This document shows positions 1-9,177 of a stretch of 64,000 bases of DNA, piece after piece. Every line of letters starts with the position of its first letter. Within the stretch, counting starts at the first letter, position 1. The stretch spans positions 1 through 64,000 of the forward strand of contig NZ_MJAO01000024.1 in assembly GCF_001902635.1 (NCBI RefSeq), written 5' to 3'. The notes beneath the pieces are model-generated. The model did not search any database. It worked only from the letters and a program-made list of their open reading frames with translations, and had not been told where the DNA came from. Source of the DNA: Serratia marcescens (GTDB taxonomy: Bacteria; Pseudomonadota; Gammaproteobacteria; Enterobacterales; Enterobacteriaceae). The position numbers were made by a program, and so were the translations under genes.

Positions 1-553
1 TGTTGCCGGAATAGCCCAGCTTGAGCAGCGCCATTTGGAACACTTCACGCGCGTCGTCGGTCAGCAGCAGGCGGCCCTTGTACTGCGGCTGCCACAGATC
101 AGCCCAGGCGGTAACGGTAGAGGGATCCTGCGCGTCGCTGTTAACGCCGATGGCGGTGGCGCCCCAGATGTAAGGGATGGAGTAGTCGTTATTAGGATCG
201 AACGGCTTGTTCAGCAGGGCAGGATCGAGATCCTTGAAGTGGCTGAGCTTGCTCTTGTCGATTTTTTGCAGCATGCCTTCCTTGCTCATCTTGGCGATGA
301 AGTAAGTGGAAGGCACCACCAGATCGTACGCGCCGTCCTTATAAGTCTTCAGCTTGGCGTACATGCTTTCGTTGGATTCATAGGTGGAATAAATCACCTT
401 GATGCCGGTTTCCTTGGTGAACTGCTCCAGCAGCCCCGGCGGGACGTATTCAGTCCAGTTATAGAAATACAGCGTTTTGCCGTCAGAGGCGTTTGCAGAG
501 CAGAGACTCAGCGCCATCATCCCGGCTGCGAGCAGATGTGACCACTTTTTCAT
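1..553 (-). CDS. potD: Spermidine/putrescine-binding periplasmic protein PotD (N-terminal part, cut by window edge)
   Basis: Periplasmic substrate-binding protein of the PotABCD polyamine ABC importer; it captures spermidine (and putrescine) and delivers it to the PotBC channel. The reading frame starts at 553 with a Lys-Lys signal peptide (MKKWSHLL, hydrophobic core, likely cleaved near SANA) and continues through typical PotD motifs such as YFYNWTEYVPP and the YDLVVPSTYF stretch. About 184 residues are visible against a usual length near 350, so the C-terminal half lies outside the window. It is the fourth gene after potABC but is separated from potC by 227 bp that hold a terminator-like hairpin and a sigma70-like promoter, so it may also be expressed on its own. 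The family call is firm. Confidence 0.95.
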   Translation of the reverse strand, partial: MKKWSHLLAAGMMALSLCSANASDGKTLYFYNWTEYVPPGLLEQFTKETGIKVIYSTYESNESMYAKLKTYKDGAYDLVVPSTYFIAKMSKEGMLQKIDKSKLSHFKDLDPALLNKPFDPNNDYSIPYIWGATAIGVNSDAQDPSTVTAWADLWQPQYKGRLLLTDDAREVFQMALLKLGYSGN

Positions 554-633
554 GCAGCGTGTCCTTCAGCAGTAGTGAGCCGAACCCGTATGTGCAGCCG
601 CTTGCGCGCTGCGCCATACCCCAGAAAGGGGCC

Positions 634-662
634 ATTATAGGGGCCGGGGCGGGGTGGGTAAA
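634..662 (-). promoter_or_regulatory. Putative sigma70 promoter of potD
   Basis: Reading the minus strand, TTTACC (662-657) is followed after 17 bp by a perfect TATAAT (639-634), placing transcription start about 75 nt upstream of the potD ATG. Seen by eye only. It fits the terminator just upstream, which would otherwise isolate potD from potABC. Confidence 0.55.
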
Positions 663-710
663 GGCGGTTATCCCAGCGGCAAATCAGCGGGTTAACCGAG
701 CCTGGGCGAT

Positions 711-741
711 AAAAAACGGCCGCTGTCATATCACTGCGGCC
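711..741 (-). terminator. Rho-independent terminator after potC
   Basis: On the minus strand GGCCGC (741-736) pairs with GCGGCC (723-718) across a 12-nt loop, followed by G and six T (716-711). It lies 40 bp after the potC stop and before the potD promoter. Confidence 0.65.
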
Positions 742-780
742 AATAAAATAGGCGGGCGCCGCAGCGCCCGGCGGGCAGGG

Positions 781-1563
781 CTACTCGGCCTTGGGCGAGC
801 GATCGCGCATCACCCACTGGCTGGCGATCACCAGCACCAGCGACAGCAGCAGCAAAATGGTGGCCAGCGCATTGACCTCCGGCGAGACGCCGACTTTCAC
901 CATTGAGTAGATCTTCAGCGGCAAGATCTCGTAGCTCGGCCCGGTGACGAAGGAGGAGACAACCACGTCGTCCATCGACAGGGTGAAGCTCAGCAGCCAG
1001 CCGGCCGCCACCGCCGGCATCGCCAGCGGCAGGATGATCTTGCGCAGAATGGTGAACTCGCTTGCGCCGAGATCGCGCGCGGCTTCCAGCATCTTCACGT
1101 CGAACCCTTTCAGGCGCGCGTAGACGGTCACCACCACGAACGGCAGGCAGAAGGTGATGTGTGAGAACAGCAGCGACCAGAAACCGAGCGAAATGCCCAG
1201 CAGCATGAACAGCACCAGCAGCGAGATAGCCATCACGATATCCGGTGACATCATCACCACGAACAGCATGCCGCCAACGAACGGTTTGCCGCGGAAGCGG
1301 TAGCGGTACAGCGCCACCGCGGTCAGCGAGCCGATCAGCGTGGCGAAGGTGGCGGAGAGCACCGCCATGGTCAGCGAGTGGCCCGCGGCCTGCAGCAGGC
1401 TGTCGTTGTTGAGCAGCGTGCTGTACCACTTGGTGGTGGCTCCTTGCCAACTGATGCCGAAGCGCGAGGCGTTGAAGGAGTTGACGATCAGGATGACGAT
1501 CGGGATATACAGATAGGCGTATACCAGCGTCATAAAGCCGCCGCGCAGCAGACGACCGATCAT
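781..1563 (-). CDS. potC: Polyamine ABC transporter permease PotC
   Basis: Second inner-membrane permease subunit of the spermidine/putrescine importer. The 260-residue product starts [13 protein letters not shown] and has the usual six membrane segments and the EAA-type loop ([21 protein letters not shown]) that contacts the PotA ATPase. Length is close to the E. coli protein (264). The start at 1563 was chosen because it overlaps the potB stop in an ATGA arrangement, which signals translational coupling; a longer open frame upstream lies inside potB and is not used. A hairpin terminator follows, separating it from potD. Confidence 0.95.
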   Translation of the reverse strand: MIGRLLRGGFMTLVYAYLYIPIVILIVNSFNASRFGISWQGATTKWYSTLLNNDSLLQAAGHSLTMAVLSATFATLIGSLTAVALYRYRFRGKPFVGGMLFVVMMSPDIVMAISLLVLFMLLGISLGFWSLLFSHITFCLPFVVVTVYARLKGFDVKMLEAARDLGASEFTILRKIILPLAMPAVAAGWLLSFTLSMDDVVVSSFVTGPSYEILPLKIYSMVKVGVSPEVNALATILLLLSLVLVIASQWVMRDRSPKAE

Positions 1564-2420
1564 GCCAGATCCTCCTTCTTGTTCAGCAGGCGGGCGGCCC
1601 GGTAGTAGACCAGCAACAGCAGCCCCATCACCAGCGTCAGGCAGATGCTGGTGGCCGCGCCGAACGGCCAATCGCGGATATTGAGGAACTGGCTTTTTAT
1701 CACGTTGCCGATCAGCAGGTTTTTCGCGCCGCCCATCAGATCGGCGACGAAGAACAGCCCCATCGCCGGCAGCACCACCAGCAGGCAACCGGCGATAATG
1801 CCCGGCATGGTCAGCGGTATGATGATGCGGAGAAAGGTCTGCAGCTTGCTGGCACCGAGATCGCGCGCCGCCTCCAGGCAGGACTTATCGAGTTTTTCGA
1901 TACTGGAGTAGAGCGGCATCACCATAAACGGCAGCAGGATATACACCAGGCCGAGGATCACCGCTTCCGAGGTGTACATGATGCGCAGCGGCTTGTCGAT
2001 GATGCCGATCCACAGCAGGGCGTCGTTGAGGTAGCCGCGGGTGCTGAGAAACAGCTTCAGGCCGTAGATGCGGATCAGCGAGTTGGTCCAGAAGGGCACG
2101 ATCAGCAGAAACAGCAGCAGCGGCCGCATCTTCTGCGGCAACCGCGCCAGGATAAAGGCGAACGGGTAGCCGATCGCCAGGCAGCACAGGGTGGCGATCA
2201 GCGCCATGTTCAGCGAGTGCAGCAGCACCTGAGCGTACAACGGATCGAACAAGCGCCGATAGTTGTCCAGCGTGAACACCATCTGTACCAGGTTGGCGTC
2301 GTCGCGGGTCAGGAAGCTGGTAGCGATGATCATCAGGTTCGGCATGAACACGAACAACAGCAGCCAGGCGACGACGCCGACGATCACCACATTCTGGAAG
2401 ACTTTACGCGATTTCTTCAT
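1560..2420 (-). CDS. potB: Polyamine ABC transporter permease PotB
   Basis: First inner-membrane permease of the PotABCD importer. The product (286 residues) begins [15 protein letters not shown] and has six hydrophobic segments plus the EAA loop ([21 protein letters not shown]). The start at 2420 is preferred over an in-frame ATG at 2447 because it matches the family N-terminus; it overlaps the end of potA by 17 nt. Its stop overlaps the potC start by 4 nt, so potA-potB-potC are tightly coupled. Confidence 0.95.
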   Translation of the reverse strand: MKKSRKVFQNVVIVGVVAWLLLFVFMPNLMIIATSFLTRDDANLVQMVFTLDNYRRLFDPLYAQVLLHSLNMALIATLCCLAIGYPFAFILARLPQKMRPLLLFLLIVPFWTNSLIRIYGLKLFLSTRGYLNDALLWIGIIDKPLRIMYTSEAVILGLVYILLPFMVMPLYSSIEKLDKSCLEAARDLGASKLQTFLRIIIPLTMPGIIAGCLLVVLPAMGLFFVADLMGGAKNLLIGNVIKSQFLNIRDWPFGAATSICLTLVMGLLLLVYYRAARLLNKKEDLA

Positions 2421-3519
2421 CGGCCAGCACCACCTCCCAGCTTTCAACCCAGGTCACCGCCATCTTCTGATTGAGCGAGTGATCGACGTCCGGATCGTCT
2501 TCGTTGAAGAACTCGCTGACCATCACCGTCTTGCCGCTCTCCAGCTCGACCACCGACTCCAGCGTCATGCCTTTATAGTTGCGCTCGCGCACGTAACCGA
2601 TCAGCCCGTCGTGCTGCGCGCTGTCGTTCACTTCTTCTACTCGCAGATCCTCCGGGCGCAGCAGCACCTTCAGCTTTTGGCCCGGCTCCACCGGCAGATC
2701 GGCATAGATGTCGCACTCGCGGCCTTCGACGTTGGCACGCACCCGCTGCGGATCGAGACGCTGTAAGACCCGCGCGTCGAAGATGTTGATCTCGCCGATA
2801 AAGCTGGCGACGAACAGGTTTTTCGGCTCTTCGTAGATCTCACGCGGCGTGCCGTCCTGCTCGATGCGGCCTTCGCGCATCACCACGATGCGGTCTGACA
2901 TGGTCAGCGCTTCTTCCTGATCGTGGGTGACGAACACGAAGGTAATGCCCAGCTTGCGTTGCAGCGCCTTCAGTTCGTTCTGCATCTGTTTGCGCAGCTT
3001 GTAGTCCAGCGCCGACAGCGATTCGTCCAGCAGCAGCACCTTCGGTTTGTTGACCACCGCGCGGGCGATGGCCACGCGCTGCTGTTGGCCGCCGGAGAGC
3101 TGGCCCGGCCGCCGTTGTGCGAAGGCATCCAGCTGCACCATGCGCAGCGCCTCTTCGACGCGCGGCGTCAGCTCGGCCGCCGGCACCTTTTGCATGCGCA
3201 GGCCGAAGGCGACGTTGTCGAACACCGACATATGCGGAAACAGGGCATAGCTCTGAAACACGGTGTTGACGTGGCGATGTTCGGCCGGGATGGCGGTGAT
3301 GTCCTGGCCGTCGAGCACGATGCGGCCCCGATCGGCGTCTTCCAGCCCGGCGATCAGGCGCAGCACCGTGGTTTTGCCACAGCCGGAAGGGCCGAGAATG
3401 GTGAGGAATTCGCCGTGGTTAATCGTCAGATCGAGATCGGCAATGATGTTTTTGCCATCGAACGCTTTGCTCAAAGCATGCAGTTCAACAAGGGGTGTCA
3501 GAGAGGATGTCTCAGTCAT
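2404..3519 (-). CDS. potA: Polyamine ABC transporter ATPase PotA
   Basis: Cytoplasmic ATPase that powers polyamine uptake with PotBCD. The 371-residue protein shows Walker A (GPSGCGKTT), the Q-loop, the ABC signature [14 protein letters not shown], Walker B ([12 protein letters not shown]) and the switch histidine (VTHDQEEA), then the C-terminal TOBE-type domain with [10 protein letters not shown]. It is the first gene of the potABC operon and is divergent from pepT across a 356-bp intergenic region. No defect is visible. Confidence 0.96.
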   Translation of the reverse strand: MTETSSLTPLVELHALSKAFDGKNIIADLDLTINHGEFLTILGPSGCGKTTVLRLIAGLEDADRGRIVLDGQDITAIPAEHRHVNTVFQSYALFPHMSVFDNVAFGLRMQKVPAAELTPRVEEALRMVQLDAFAQRRPGQLSGGQQQRVAIARAVVNKPKVLLLDESLSALDYKLRKQMQNELKALQRKLGITFVFVTHDQEEALTMSDRIVVMREGRIEQDGTPREIYEEPKNLFVASFIGEINIFDARVLQRLDPQRVRANVEGRECDIYADLPVEPGQKLKVLLRPEDLRVEEVNDSAQHDGLIGYVRERNYKGMTLESVVELESGKTVMVSEFFNEDDPDVDHSLNQKMAVTWVESWEVVLADEEIA

Positions 3520-3875
3520 TTATCGTATTACTCTATCCCGTGGGCTAATGCAGATAGAACCGCAACTGGAAAAGACTGCCGGAGCTTGCGGGAACGCCCG
3601 CTGTTCAAATGAAGCTCAAACCAGTTGCGCCAATGGAAATTTTTCGAGCGCGCATGATAGACGCTGAATGCCGGAATTGAAAGCCGATCCGGCCCAGATG
3701 CCGCGTTTTTCATCATGATAGCGACAAATGACCCTGTGATGACAGTGTTATTTCCCTCAGAAATCATCACAAAGATTAATGATATTGGCGAATTCTGGTT
3801 AAAAATGACCTGACGCAATATTTGATCCTGATCGGTTCCGCATAATGAAACGCGATATTCTGAGGGGCCGCTACC
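3520..3875. promoter_or_regulatory. Divergent potA/pepT regulatory region with an FNR-like site
   Basis: This 356-bp gap holds the promoters of potA (leftward) and pepT (rightward). TTGATCCTGATCGG at 3822-3835 matches the FNR consensus TTGAT-N4-ATCAA at eight of ten defined positions. pepT of Salmonella is known to be induced anaerobically through FNR (OxrA), so conservation is plausible. Possible -10 hexamers (CATAAT 3841-3846, GATATT 3852-3857) lie downstream, but spacing to the FNR site is not ideal for either. The open frame on the minus strand here has no family resemblance. Confidence 0.45.
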
Positions 3876-5105
3876 ATGGACAAATTACTTGACCGCTTTT
3901 TCAACTACGTCTCTTTCGACACCCAGTCCAAAGCAAACGTAAAGCATGTGCCGAGCACCGACGGGCAGTTGAAGCTGGCGCGTGCGTTGCAGCAGGAAAT
4001 GATCGCGCTCGGCTTCGAGCGGGTGTCGCTCAGCGAACACGGCTGCGTGATGGGCACCTGGCCGGGCAACGTCGCCTGGCCGGTGCCGGCGGTCGGCTTT
4101 ATCGCCCATCTGGATACCTCGCCGGATTTCAGCGGCAAGCATGTCAATCCGCAGATCGTCGAGAACTACCGCGGCGGCGACATCGCGCTGGGCATCGGCG
4201 ATGAGGTGCTGTCGCCGGTGATGTTCCCGATCCTGCACCAGATGCTGGGGCAGACCCTGATCACCACCGACGGCAAAACGTTGCTGGGTGCCGACGACAA
4301 GGCCGGCATCGCCGAGATCCTCACCGCCATGGTGCGTCTGCGCGCGCGCAAAATCCCGCACGGCGACATTCGCGTGGCCTTTACCCCGGATGAAGAGGTA
4401 GGCAAGGGGGCTCGGTTGTTCGACGTGGCGGCCTTCAATGCCGAATGGGCTTATACCGTGGACGGTGGCGGCGTCGGTGAGCTGGAGTGCGAGAACTTCA
4501 ACGCCGCCTCGGTGACGATCAAAATCCTCGGCAACAGCGTGCACCCCGGCAGCGCCAAGGGCGTGATGGTCAACGCGCTGTCGCTGGCCACCCGCATTCA
4601 TCAGGCGCTGCCGGCGGACGAAACGCCGGAGACCACCGAAGGCTACCAGGGCTTTTATCATCTCAGCAGCATCAAGGGCAGCGTAGAGCGCGCCGAAATG
4701 CACTATATACTGCGCGACTTCGAGCGCGAGGGATTCGAGGCACGCAAGCGCAAGATGGTGGACATCGCCCGCGAGGTCGGCAAAGGCTTGCCGCGCGATT
4801 GCTATATCGAAGTGAGCATCGAAGACAGCTATTACAACATGCGCGAGCAGGTGGCGGAGCACCCGCACGTGATTGCGCTGGCGCAGCAGGCGATGCGCGA
4901 CTGCGACATCGAACCGGTGATGAAGCCGATCCGCGGCGGCACCGACGGCGCGCAGCTGTCGTTCCGCGGCCTGCCGTGCCCGAACCTGTTCACCGGCGGC
5001 TACAACTACCACGGCAAGCACGAGTTCGTAACGCTGGAGGGCATGGAGCAAGCGGTGGCGGTGATCATGCGCATCGCGGCGCTGGCCGCAGAGCGGGCGC
5101 GGTAA
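3876..5105 (+). CDS. pepT: Peptidase T (tripeptide aminopeptidase)
   Basis: Cytosolic zinc metalloenzyme of the M20B family that removes the N-terminal residue from tripeptides. The product is 409 residues, the usual length. Metal and catalytic residues are visible: H78 and D80 in AHLDT, D140 in GADDKAG, the catalytic E173 with E174 in PDEEVGKG, D196 in the VDGGGVGE stretch and a late histidine in NYHGKHEF. The start follows GAGGGGCCGCTACC. A GC-rich hairpin (5121-5138) after the stop may end transcription. In E. coli the next gene on this side is roxA; here an accessory bacteriocin block intervenes. Confidence 0.96.
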   Translation: MDKLLDRFFNYVSFDTQSKANVKHVPSTDGQLKLARALQQEMIALGFERVSLSEHGCVMGTWPGNVAWPVPAVGFIAHLDTSPDFSGKHVNPQIVENYRGGDIALGIGDEVLSPVMFPILHQMLGQTLITTDGKTLLGADDKAGIAEILTAMVRLRARKIPHGDIRVAFTPDEEVGKGARLFDVAAFNAEWAYTVDGGGVGELECENFNAASVTIKILGNSVHPGSAKGVMVNALSLATRIHQALPADETPETTEGYQGFYHLSSIKGSVERAEMHYILRDFEREGFEARKRKMVDIAREVGKGLPRDCYIEVSIEDSYYNMREQVAEHPHVIALAQQAMRDCDIEPVMKPIRGGTDGAQLSFRGLPCPNLFTGGYNYHGKHEFVTLEGMEQAVAVIMRIAALAAERAR

Positions 5106-5118
5106 ACACCTTTGTTCC

Positions 5119-5152
5119 CCGGCCGGCTCATGCCGGCCCGGATTCCCTTTTC
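5119..5152 (+). terminator. Possible terminator after pepT
   Basis: GGCCGGC (5121-5127) pairs with GCCGGCC (5132-5138) around a TCAT loop. The T-rich part is weak and begins about 9 nt later, so a rho-independent role is uncertain. Confidence 0.4.
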
Positions 5153-5252
5153 TGCTACGCCCGCCGTTCTCTTATCGTTCCCTGCCTCATTGTTGTCCCC
5201 TTCACCACACAACCCGCGGTGAGGGAATCCCGTTATCCATCGAGATAGAGTG

Positions 5253-5268
5253 CTGGTTATGCATACAG
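5253..5268 (+). promoter_or_regulatory. LexA (SOS) box upstream of the fibre/bacteriocin operon
   Basis: CTGGTTATGCATACAG fits CTG-N10-CAG, and the 20-bp extended site agrees with the LexA consensus at 13 positions. It resembles the second of the paired LexA boxes found before colicin operons. It sits 134 bp before the first CDS of the block. A clear -35/-10 pair could not be assigned. Confidence 0.65.
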
Positions 5269-5386
5269 GTTTGCTGTGTGCTTAACCGGTTTTACAGCTT
5301 CGGTGCGGTGAGCCCAGTGGTCTGGCAATTCTGGGGGAATGAGCGCTGTTAACCGCCATCAAACAGGACGTAAGAGGGTAACAATC

Positions 5387-6529
5387 ATGGCAGAAGAAAA
5401 GAAAAATGCTCAGGTGATTAACGGTGTTAACGAAGATATCTCCGAACTGAAATCACTGTCTACACTGCGCCAACGTGTGGTCAGCGACGGTGAGATCGTC
5501 TCCAAATCGGCCAACGGTTTTCGGCTGGCAAATGGCAATACCGGCGTGATGCTGCGTAATGATGGACGCGATTTTTATGCGCTGACGACGACCGGTGGCC
5601 AGGCGCTTAACGGTCAATGGAACACGCTGCGGCCGTTCTCTTTCAACCTGGCTTCCGGCAGGGTTGCCCTGCGCAACGGGGTGGATATTTCCGGCGGAGC
5701 GATGGTTTCGCACAACGCAGGTATCTCCACCTCGACCACCGGCCCGACCCCGCTTATCAATGGACAAATTTATAATTCGTCCCCTGTTGAGAGCAAGTTC
5801 ACCAGCGGCGACAAGACCTCAACGATGCTGATGGGCTCACGGTTTGTAGGCAATGAACAGGATTACGGTCTGCTTTCCTATCGTGACATGAAAGGCAACT
5901 GGAACGAACTCCAGGTCAGAGCCAACGCTGAGCTTTCTGTCGGGCAGTTGGTCAAACGGAACCCCGGTGGCTGGATTGTTGCAACGGGAAACCAGGCAAT
6001 ACAGAACAACACCGTTCGTGTCACTAACGCGCTGCAAATTCAGGGGGCAGGAAATTTGTATGTGAATATGACCCACATTGAACGAATTGGTCAACACCAC
6101 GAGGTTGTTCTTCAGGTCACCAATCAGGGCAGTGAAGGTTGGTATGCATTCCGCAATAACGGTCATGCCTACACCAATGGTGCATGGAACAGCAGCTCCG
6201 ACGCCCGCATGAAAACGGACATTACCCAAATTGACGGCGCATTGGACAAGCTGGCCAATATCGGCGGCTACACCTACCTCAAACAGGGCGTGCCGGAAGC
6301 CGGGGTGATCGCTCAGGAAGTGGAGAGCGTATTGCCACAGTCGGTCACCCAGACCGAATTGAAGCTCAACGACGGCAGCGTGTTGCAAGATGCTCGCAGC
6401 ATCAATATCAACGGCGTGGTGGCGCTGCTGGTCGAGGCGCTGAAGGAAGAGCGCTCACTTCGAGATGCCGAGCGCGAAGCATTTGAAGCTCGATTGGTTG
6501 CTTTGGAAAAAGCGATTGCGAACGCCTGA
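5387..6529 (+). CDS. Orphan tail-fibre-like protein with C-terminal S74 intramolecular chaperone domain
   Basis: The 380-residue product has a polar N-terminal half with short beta-rich repeats like those of phage side-tail fibres (for example ALTTTGGQALNGQW) and a C-terminal domain from about residue 271 with SDARMKTDI, GVIAQEVESVLP and VALLVEALKEE. This is the peptidase S74 (endosialidase-type) chaperone, which helps trimerise fibres and then cleaves itself off; the Ser-Lys dyad spacing is kept (S271, K276). A short coiled coil ends the protein. The start at 5387 was chosen for the AAGAGGG site in front; an in-frame ATG at 5339 is less likely. No capsid or tail genes surround it. It lies between a LexA box and a bacteriocin gene, so a role in toxin targeting or a relic of a phage are both possible. 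Confidence 0.75.
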   Translation: MAEEKKNAQVINGVNEDISELKSLSTLRQRVVSDGEIVSKSANGFRLANGNTGVMLRNDGRDFYALTTTGGQALNGQWNTLRPFSFNLASGRVALRNGVDISGGAMVSHNAGISTSTTGPTPLINGQIYNSSPVESKFTSGDKTSTMLMGSRFVGNEQDYGLLSYRDMKGNWNELQVRANAELSVGQLVKRNPGGWIVATGNQAIQNNTVRVTNALQIQGAGNLYVNMTHIERIGQHHEVVLQVTNQGSEGWYAFRNNGHAYTNGAWNSSSDARMKTDITQIDGALDKLANIGGYTYLKQGVPEAGVIAQEVESVLPQSVTQTELKLNDGSVLQDARSININGVVALLVEALKEERSLRDAEREAFEARLVALEKAIANA

Positions 6530-6637
6530 TTAATAAAATTTTTTGTAGGTTGCGCAGAGTATTAATCGATGGTGCTGCTGGTAATAAGCACTTAAGAATT
6601 TACTCTGCTGCCGAATAACGAAATAAAGGACTGACAT

Positions 6638-8890
6638 ATGAGTGGCGGAGACGGAAAAGACAGCCGTGGCCCAACTGGCGGTGTTAAAGGTGGGGCTTCA
6701 GACCAGGGGCCCAATGTAGGGCAGGGTGGATCTATGGATACACATATTCCCGGCATGGGGGATGTGCATATCGATGGAGTACACAGTTTAAATCCCGGTA
6801 AAGATAACAGTACCAACTGGGATGGTGGTAAAGGGAACGGTAACGGCGGCAGGGACAGTAGCAGCAGTGGAGATTCCCAAGGAGCGGCAATACGGCGACA
6901 GGTTAACGCTATCAAAAATGATCCTAAAGTTAGTAATATCCTGAAGGAGTTACAAAAAAAAGTACGCGCGGTTACACCTTATGCAAAAGTAGCTTTGAAA
7001 AGTGTGGAGGCTGACGGAAAAATACAGGTGCAGGTTGGTGAAATTCGTACAACCGATGAAGCCGCCGTCAGTAAGGCTATTACCTCTGTCTCACAAGTTA
7101 AAAATGTACTTGGCGTGGGAGTGCCTGCTCAAGGCGGAATCGTGTTCGCTGGTAATATCGATACCAATCATAGAATCGGTAATTATCAGAACGTACCCAA
7201 CGGGAACAATAATGGTAACAATTCTACCGCTGAAGATAAGGTGTCATTAGCCACCTATTCCGAGGTGCTTAATGGAAAAATCCCACCGGGTTTCTGGCTT
7301 GATAATAATAGGGTGATGACTGAAATTACGGAACGGTATGAGATCAACGGCGGCGGAAAAGGGAGCGATCGCACAGGTTACCGGCAACGTAATGTCGAAG
7401 TGCCTTCTTTGACCTCGGCCTACCAACAATTTAAACAGGTAGAACGAGAAGTGGCCGAGGAGGCTCGTAAGGCTGAAGAGGCCCGCAAAGCCGAAGAGGC
7501 TCGAAAAGCAGAAGAGGCCCGCAGAGCCGAAGAAGCTCGCAAGGCTGAAGAGGCTCGCAAAGCAGAAGAAGCCCGCAAGGCTGAAGAGGCCCGCAAGGCG
7601 GAAGCCGCAAGAAAAGCGTTGTTCGCCAAAGCGGGGATTCTGGATGCTCCGGCGTACACCCCGGAAAAGCTAAAAGCGGCCAATGCTGCGCTGGCTGCTG
7701 CAGGTGCCATGGTGCTTAACCGTGCGCCTGCGATGCTGCAGACGTCGATGGTCGGGCAAGGTGTGATGACGACCACGAGCGAACTGGCCGGTTGGTCAGC
7801 GAGCGCGTCGTGGCGGGCGGCCTACGAAGTTGGCAGTATACGCGCCGGCACCGCAGTCGCCGCCGGAGCGGTACTGGGCGCTTTTGCCCTCGGCTTCTAC
7901 CCGACGGAGGCCGGAGCCGGGAGTGCTCAGGTGCCTGGGCGGGATGTCAATCTGTTTGCCCTCCAGGCGAGCCTGGCGGCGGGCATGACGACCATCCAGC
8001 CTGGCATGACCTCGGTCGATTTGCCGGTGCGCGGGTTTATCACCACCGACGACGATGGGAGACAGAGCGTCAACTTCGTCAGGACGGGCGTTGGAGGCGT
8101 ATCGCCGAGCGTGCCGGTATTCAGACCCGTTCGTGATGAGCTGACGGGGCTGGACAAAATCACGCTGCCGGCGGTGGCGGGCGCGCCGGCCAGAACGATA
8201 CTGATCAACCCGGTACCTACCGGGCCGGCAGCGCCGGCGCATACCGGCAACGGCTCACCGGGGCCCAAATCGCCAGTGCATACCGGCACCGGCATCAGGC
8301 AGGCGGACAGCATCGTGGTCACCACCTTCCCGGCGGATGTGGTGCAGGATCTGCAAGACTTTATCCTGTGGCAGCCGGATGCGACGGAGATCGGTGTAGA
8401 GGCCATCTATGTAATGGTGAGCAAGCCCTATGGTGAAACCAACGCCAGGGGCAAGTACAGTGGCCGTGAATACAACACCAATAAAGCAGGGGGCCCCATC
8501 CAGAATCTGGATTGGAAAGGAACCAGCATCGACCGTGCCGGCGTGGATAAGGTGAAGCTGCATACTGGGCGTTTTGAACAGACCCCGGAAAACCAAGTGA
8601 TGATTGACCGTTTGGATAAAATTTTGAAGGGGGAGCTACAACCTACTGACACTGATAGGCGATTTTATACTCATGAAATCAGAGAGTTGGAGAGGTACAG
8701 GAATCTTGGCATAAAAGATGGTGAGGTTCCGCACAGTGTTCAAGAACAGAAGGCCGTATGGAATAATACACATACTGCTACGCTTGAAGACTATAGAATA
8801 AATGAAAAAGAACAGGCACTTTATACAGATGGGGCCCTACAAGCCGCATATGAACAGGAGCTGAAAGATGCTATGGGAGGGAAGAAATAA
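6638..8890 (+). CDS. S-type pyocin/colicin-like bacteriocin
   Basis: A 750-residue modular toxin. Residues 1-85 are glycine/asparagine-rich and begin MSGGDG as in E-group colicins, the part that normally engages Tol proteins for translocation. Residues 274-327 are nine copies of the hexapeptide EEARKA, a charged helix. A hydrophobic Ala/Gly-rich stretch (about 345-425) leads to the pyocin S domain (about 430-600) with FITTDDDGRQSVNF, LDKITLPAVAGAP and IYVMVSKPYGETNARGKYSG. The last 130 residues carry FYTHEIRELERYRNLG and WNNTHTATLEDY, histidine motifs that recall contact-dependent and pyocin nuclease tips; the exact activity is not identified. The stop overlaps the next start by 1 nt (TAATG), typical of toxin-immunity pairs. 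No lysis gene is visible. Confidence 0.85.
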   Translation: MSGGDGKDSRGPTGGVKGGASDQGPNVGQGGSMDTHIPGMGDVHIDGVHSLNPGKDNSTNWDGGKGNGNGGRDSSSSGDSQGAAIRRQVNAIKNDPKVSNILKELQKKVRAVTPYAKVALKSVEADGKIQVQVGEIRTTDEAAVSKAITSVSQVKNVLGVGVPAQGGIVFAGNIDTNHRIGNYQNVPNGNNNGNNSTAEDKVSLATYSEVLNGKIPPGFWLDNNRVMTEITERYEINGGGKGSDRTGYRQRNVEVPSLTSAYQQFKQVEREVAEEARKAEEARKAEEARKAEEARRAEEARKAEEARKAEEARKAEEARKAEAARKALFAKAGILDAPAYTPEKLKAANAALAAAGAMVLNRAPAMLQTSMVGQGVMTTTSELAGWSASASWRAAYEVGSIRAGTAVAAGAVLGAFALGFYPTEAGAGSAQVPGRDVNLFALQASLAAGMTTIQPGMTSVDLPVRGFITTDDDGRQSVNFVRTGVGGVSPSVPVFRPVRDELTGLDKITLPAVAGAPARTILINPVPTGPAAPAHTGNGSPGPKSPVHTGTGIRQADSIVVTTFPADVVQDLQDFILWQPDATEIGVEAIYVMVSKPYGETNARGKYSGREYNTNKAGGPIQNLDWKGTSIDRAGVDKVKLHTGRFEQTPENQVMIDRLDKILKGELQPTDTDRRFYTHEIRELERYRNLGIKDGEVPHSVQEQKAVWNNTHTATLEDYRINEKEQALYTDGALQAAYEQELKDAMGGKK
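7457..7618 (+). repeat. Nine in-frame 18-bp repeats coding EEARKA in the bacteriocin
   Basis: Nine consecutive 18-bp units code for EEARKA, with EEARRA in unit four and EAARKA in unit nine. Codons vary between units (GAG/GAA, CGT/CGC/CGA, AAG/AAA), so the protein repeat is being kept while the DNA has drifted. The array would form a long charged helix between translocation and receptor or pyocin S parts. Confidence 0.9.
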
Positions 8891-9147
8891 TGCCTTTAAA
8901 AGATATCGTTAAAAATGAAAGTGTAGAAGATGTGCTAACTTTTTTGGGGCCGACCTCTGATTACCGTAAATTGGATCGTCTATATACCTATAATCGCTTT
9001 GATGCAATTTCCAGCGGGGAACTCTCTTCTACTTACGATGCATTATTCCAGAAAGGGGTGCTTCAAGATAAAAATGGAAAAGTAGTTAAAGGCCCCAATT
9101 GGAAAGAACCGAAATTCGTAACCGAGAAAAAATACGGTATCGAATAG
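8890..9147 (+). CDS. Probable bacteriocin immunity protein
   Basis: An 85-residue, soluble, charged protein with no signal peptide or membrane segment, starting 1 nt inside the toxin stop codon. The C-terminal motif KGPNWKEPKFVTEKKYGI recalls small immunity proteins paired with pyocin/Cdi nuclease tips, but I cannot name the family. Its role is inferred from position: translational coupling to the toxin and the terminator that follows are the standard layout for a cognate inhibitor that protects the producer. Confidence 0.7.
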   Translation: MPLKDIVKNESVEDVLTFLGPTSDYRKLDRLYTYNRFDAISSGELSSTYDALFQKGVLQDKNGKVVKGPNWKEPKFVTEKKYGIE

Positions 9148-9177
9148 CCGTGGTTATGGTCTGATTCGTGCATTTTT

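Noticed and set aside
3528-3818. 96-codon leftward frame in the potA-pepT spacer
   Set aside because: No family resemblance, AT-rich promoter-like DNA, and it overlaps the divergent promoters.
3885-5051. 388-codon open frame antisense to pepT
   Set aside because: GC-rich shadow frame of a clear M20B peptidase; its translation is low in family-like motifs and rich in Arg/His/Ala as expected for an antisense frame.
5277-5292. Second LexA box (CTG at 5274 with downstream CGG) next to the bacteriocin SOS box
   Set aside because: The right half reads CGG instead of CAG and the extended match is poor, so only the box at 5253-5268 is listed.
7457-7618. Short tandem repeats taken as a possible CRISPR array
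   Set aside because: 18-bp units are contiguous, without spacers, in frame, and code for a hexapeptide repeat.
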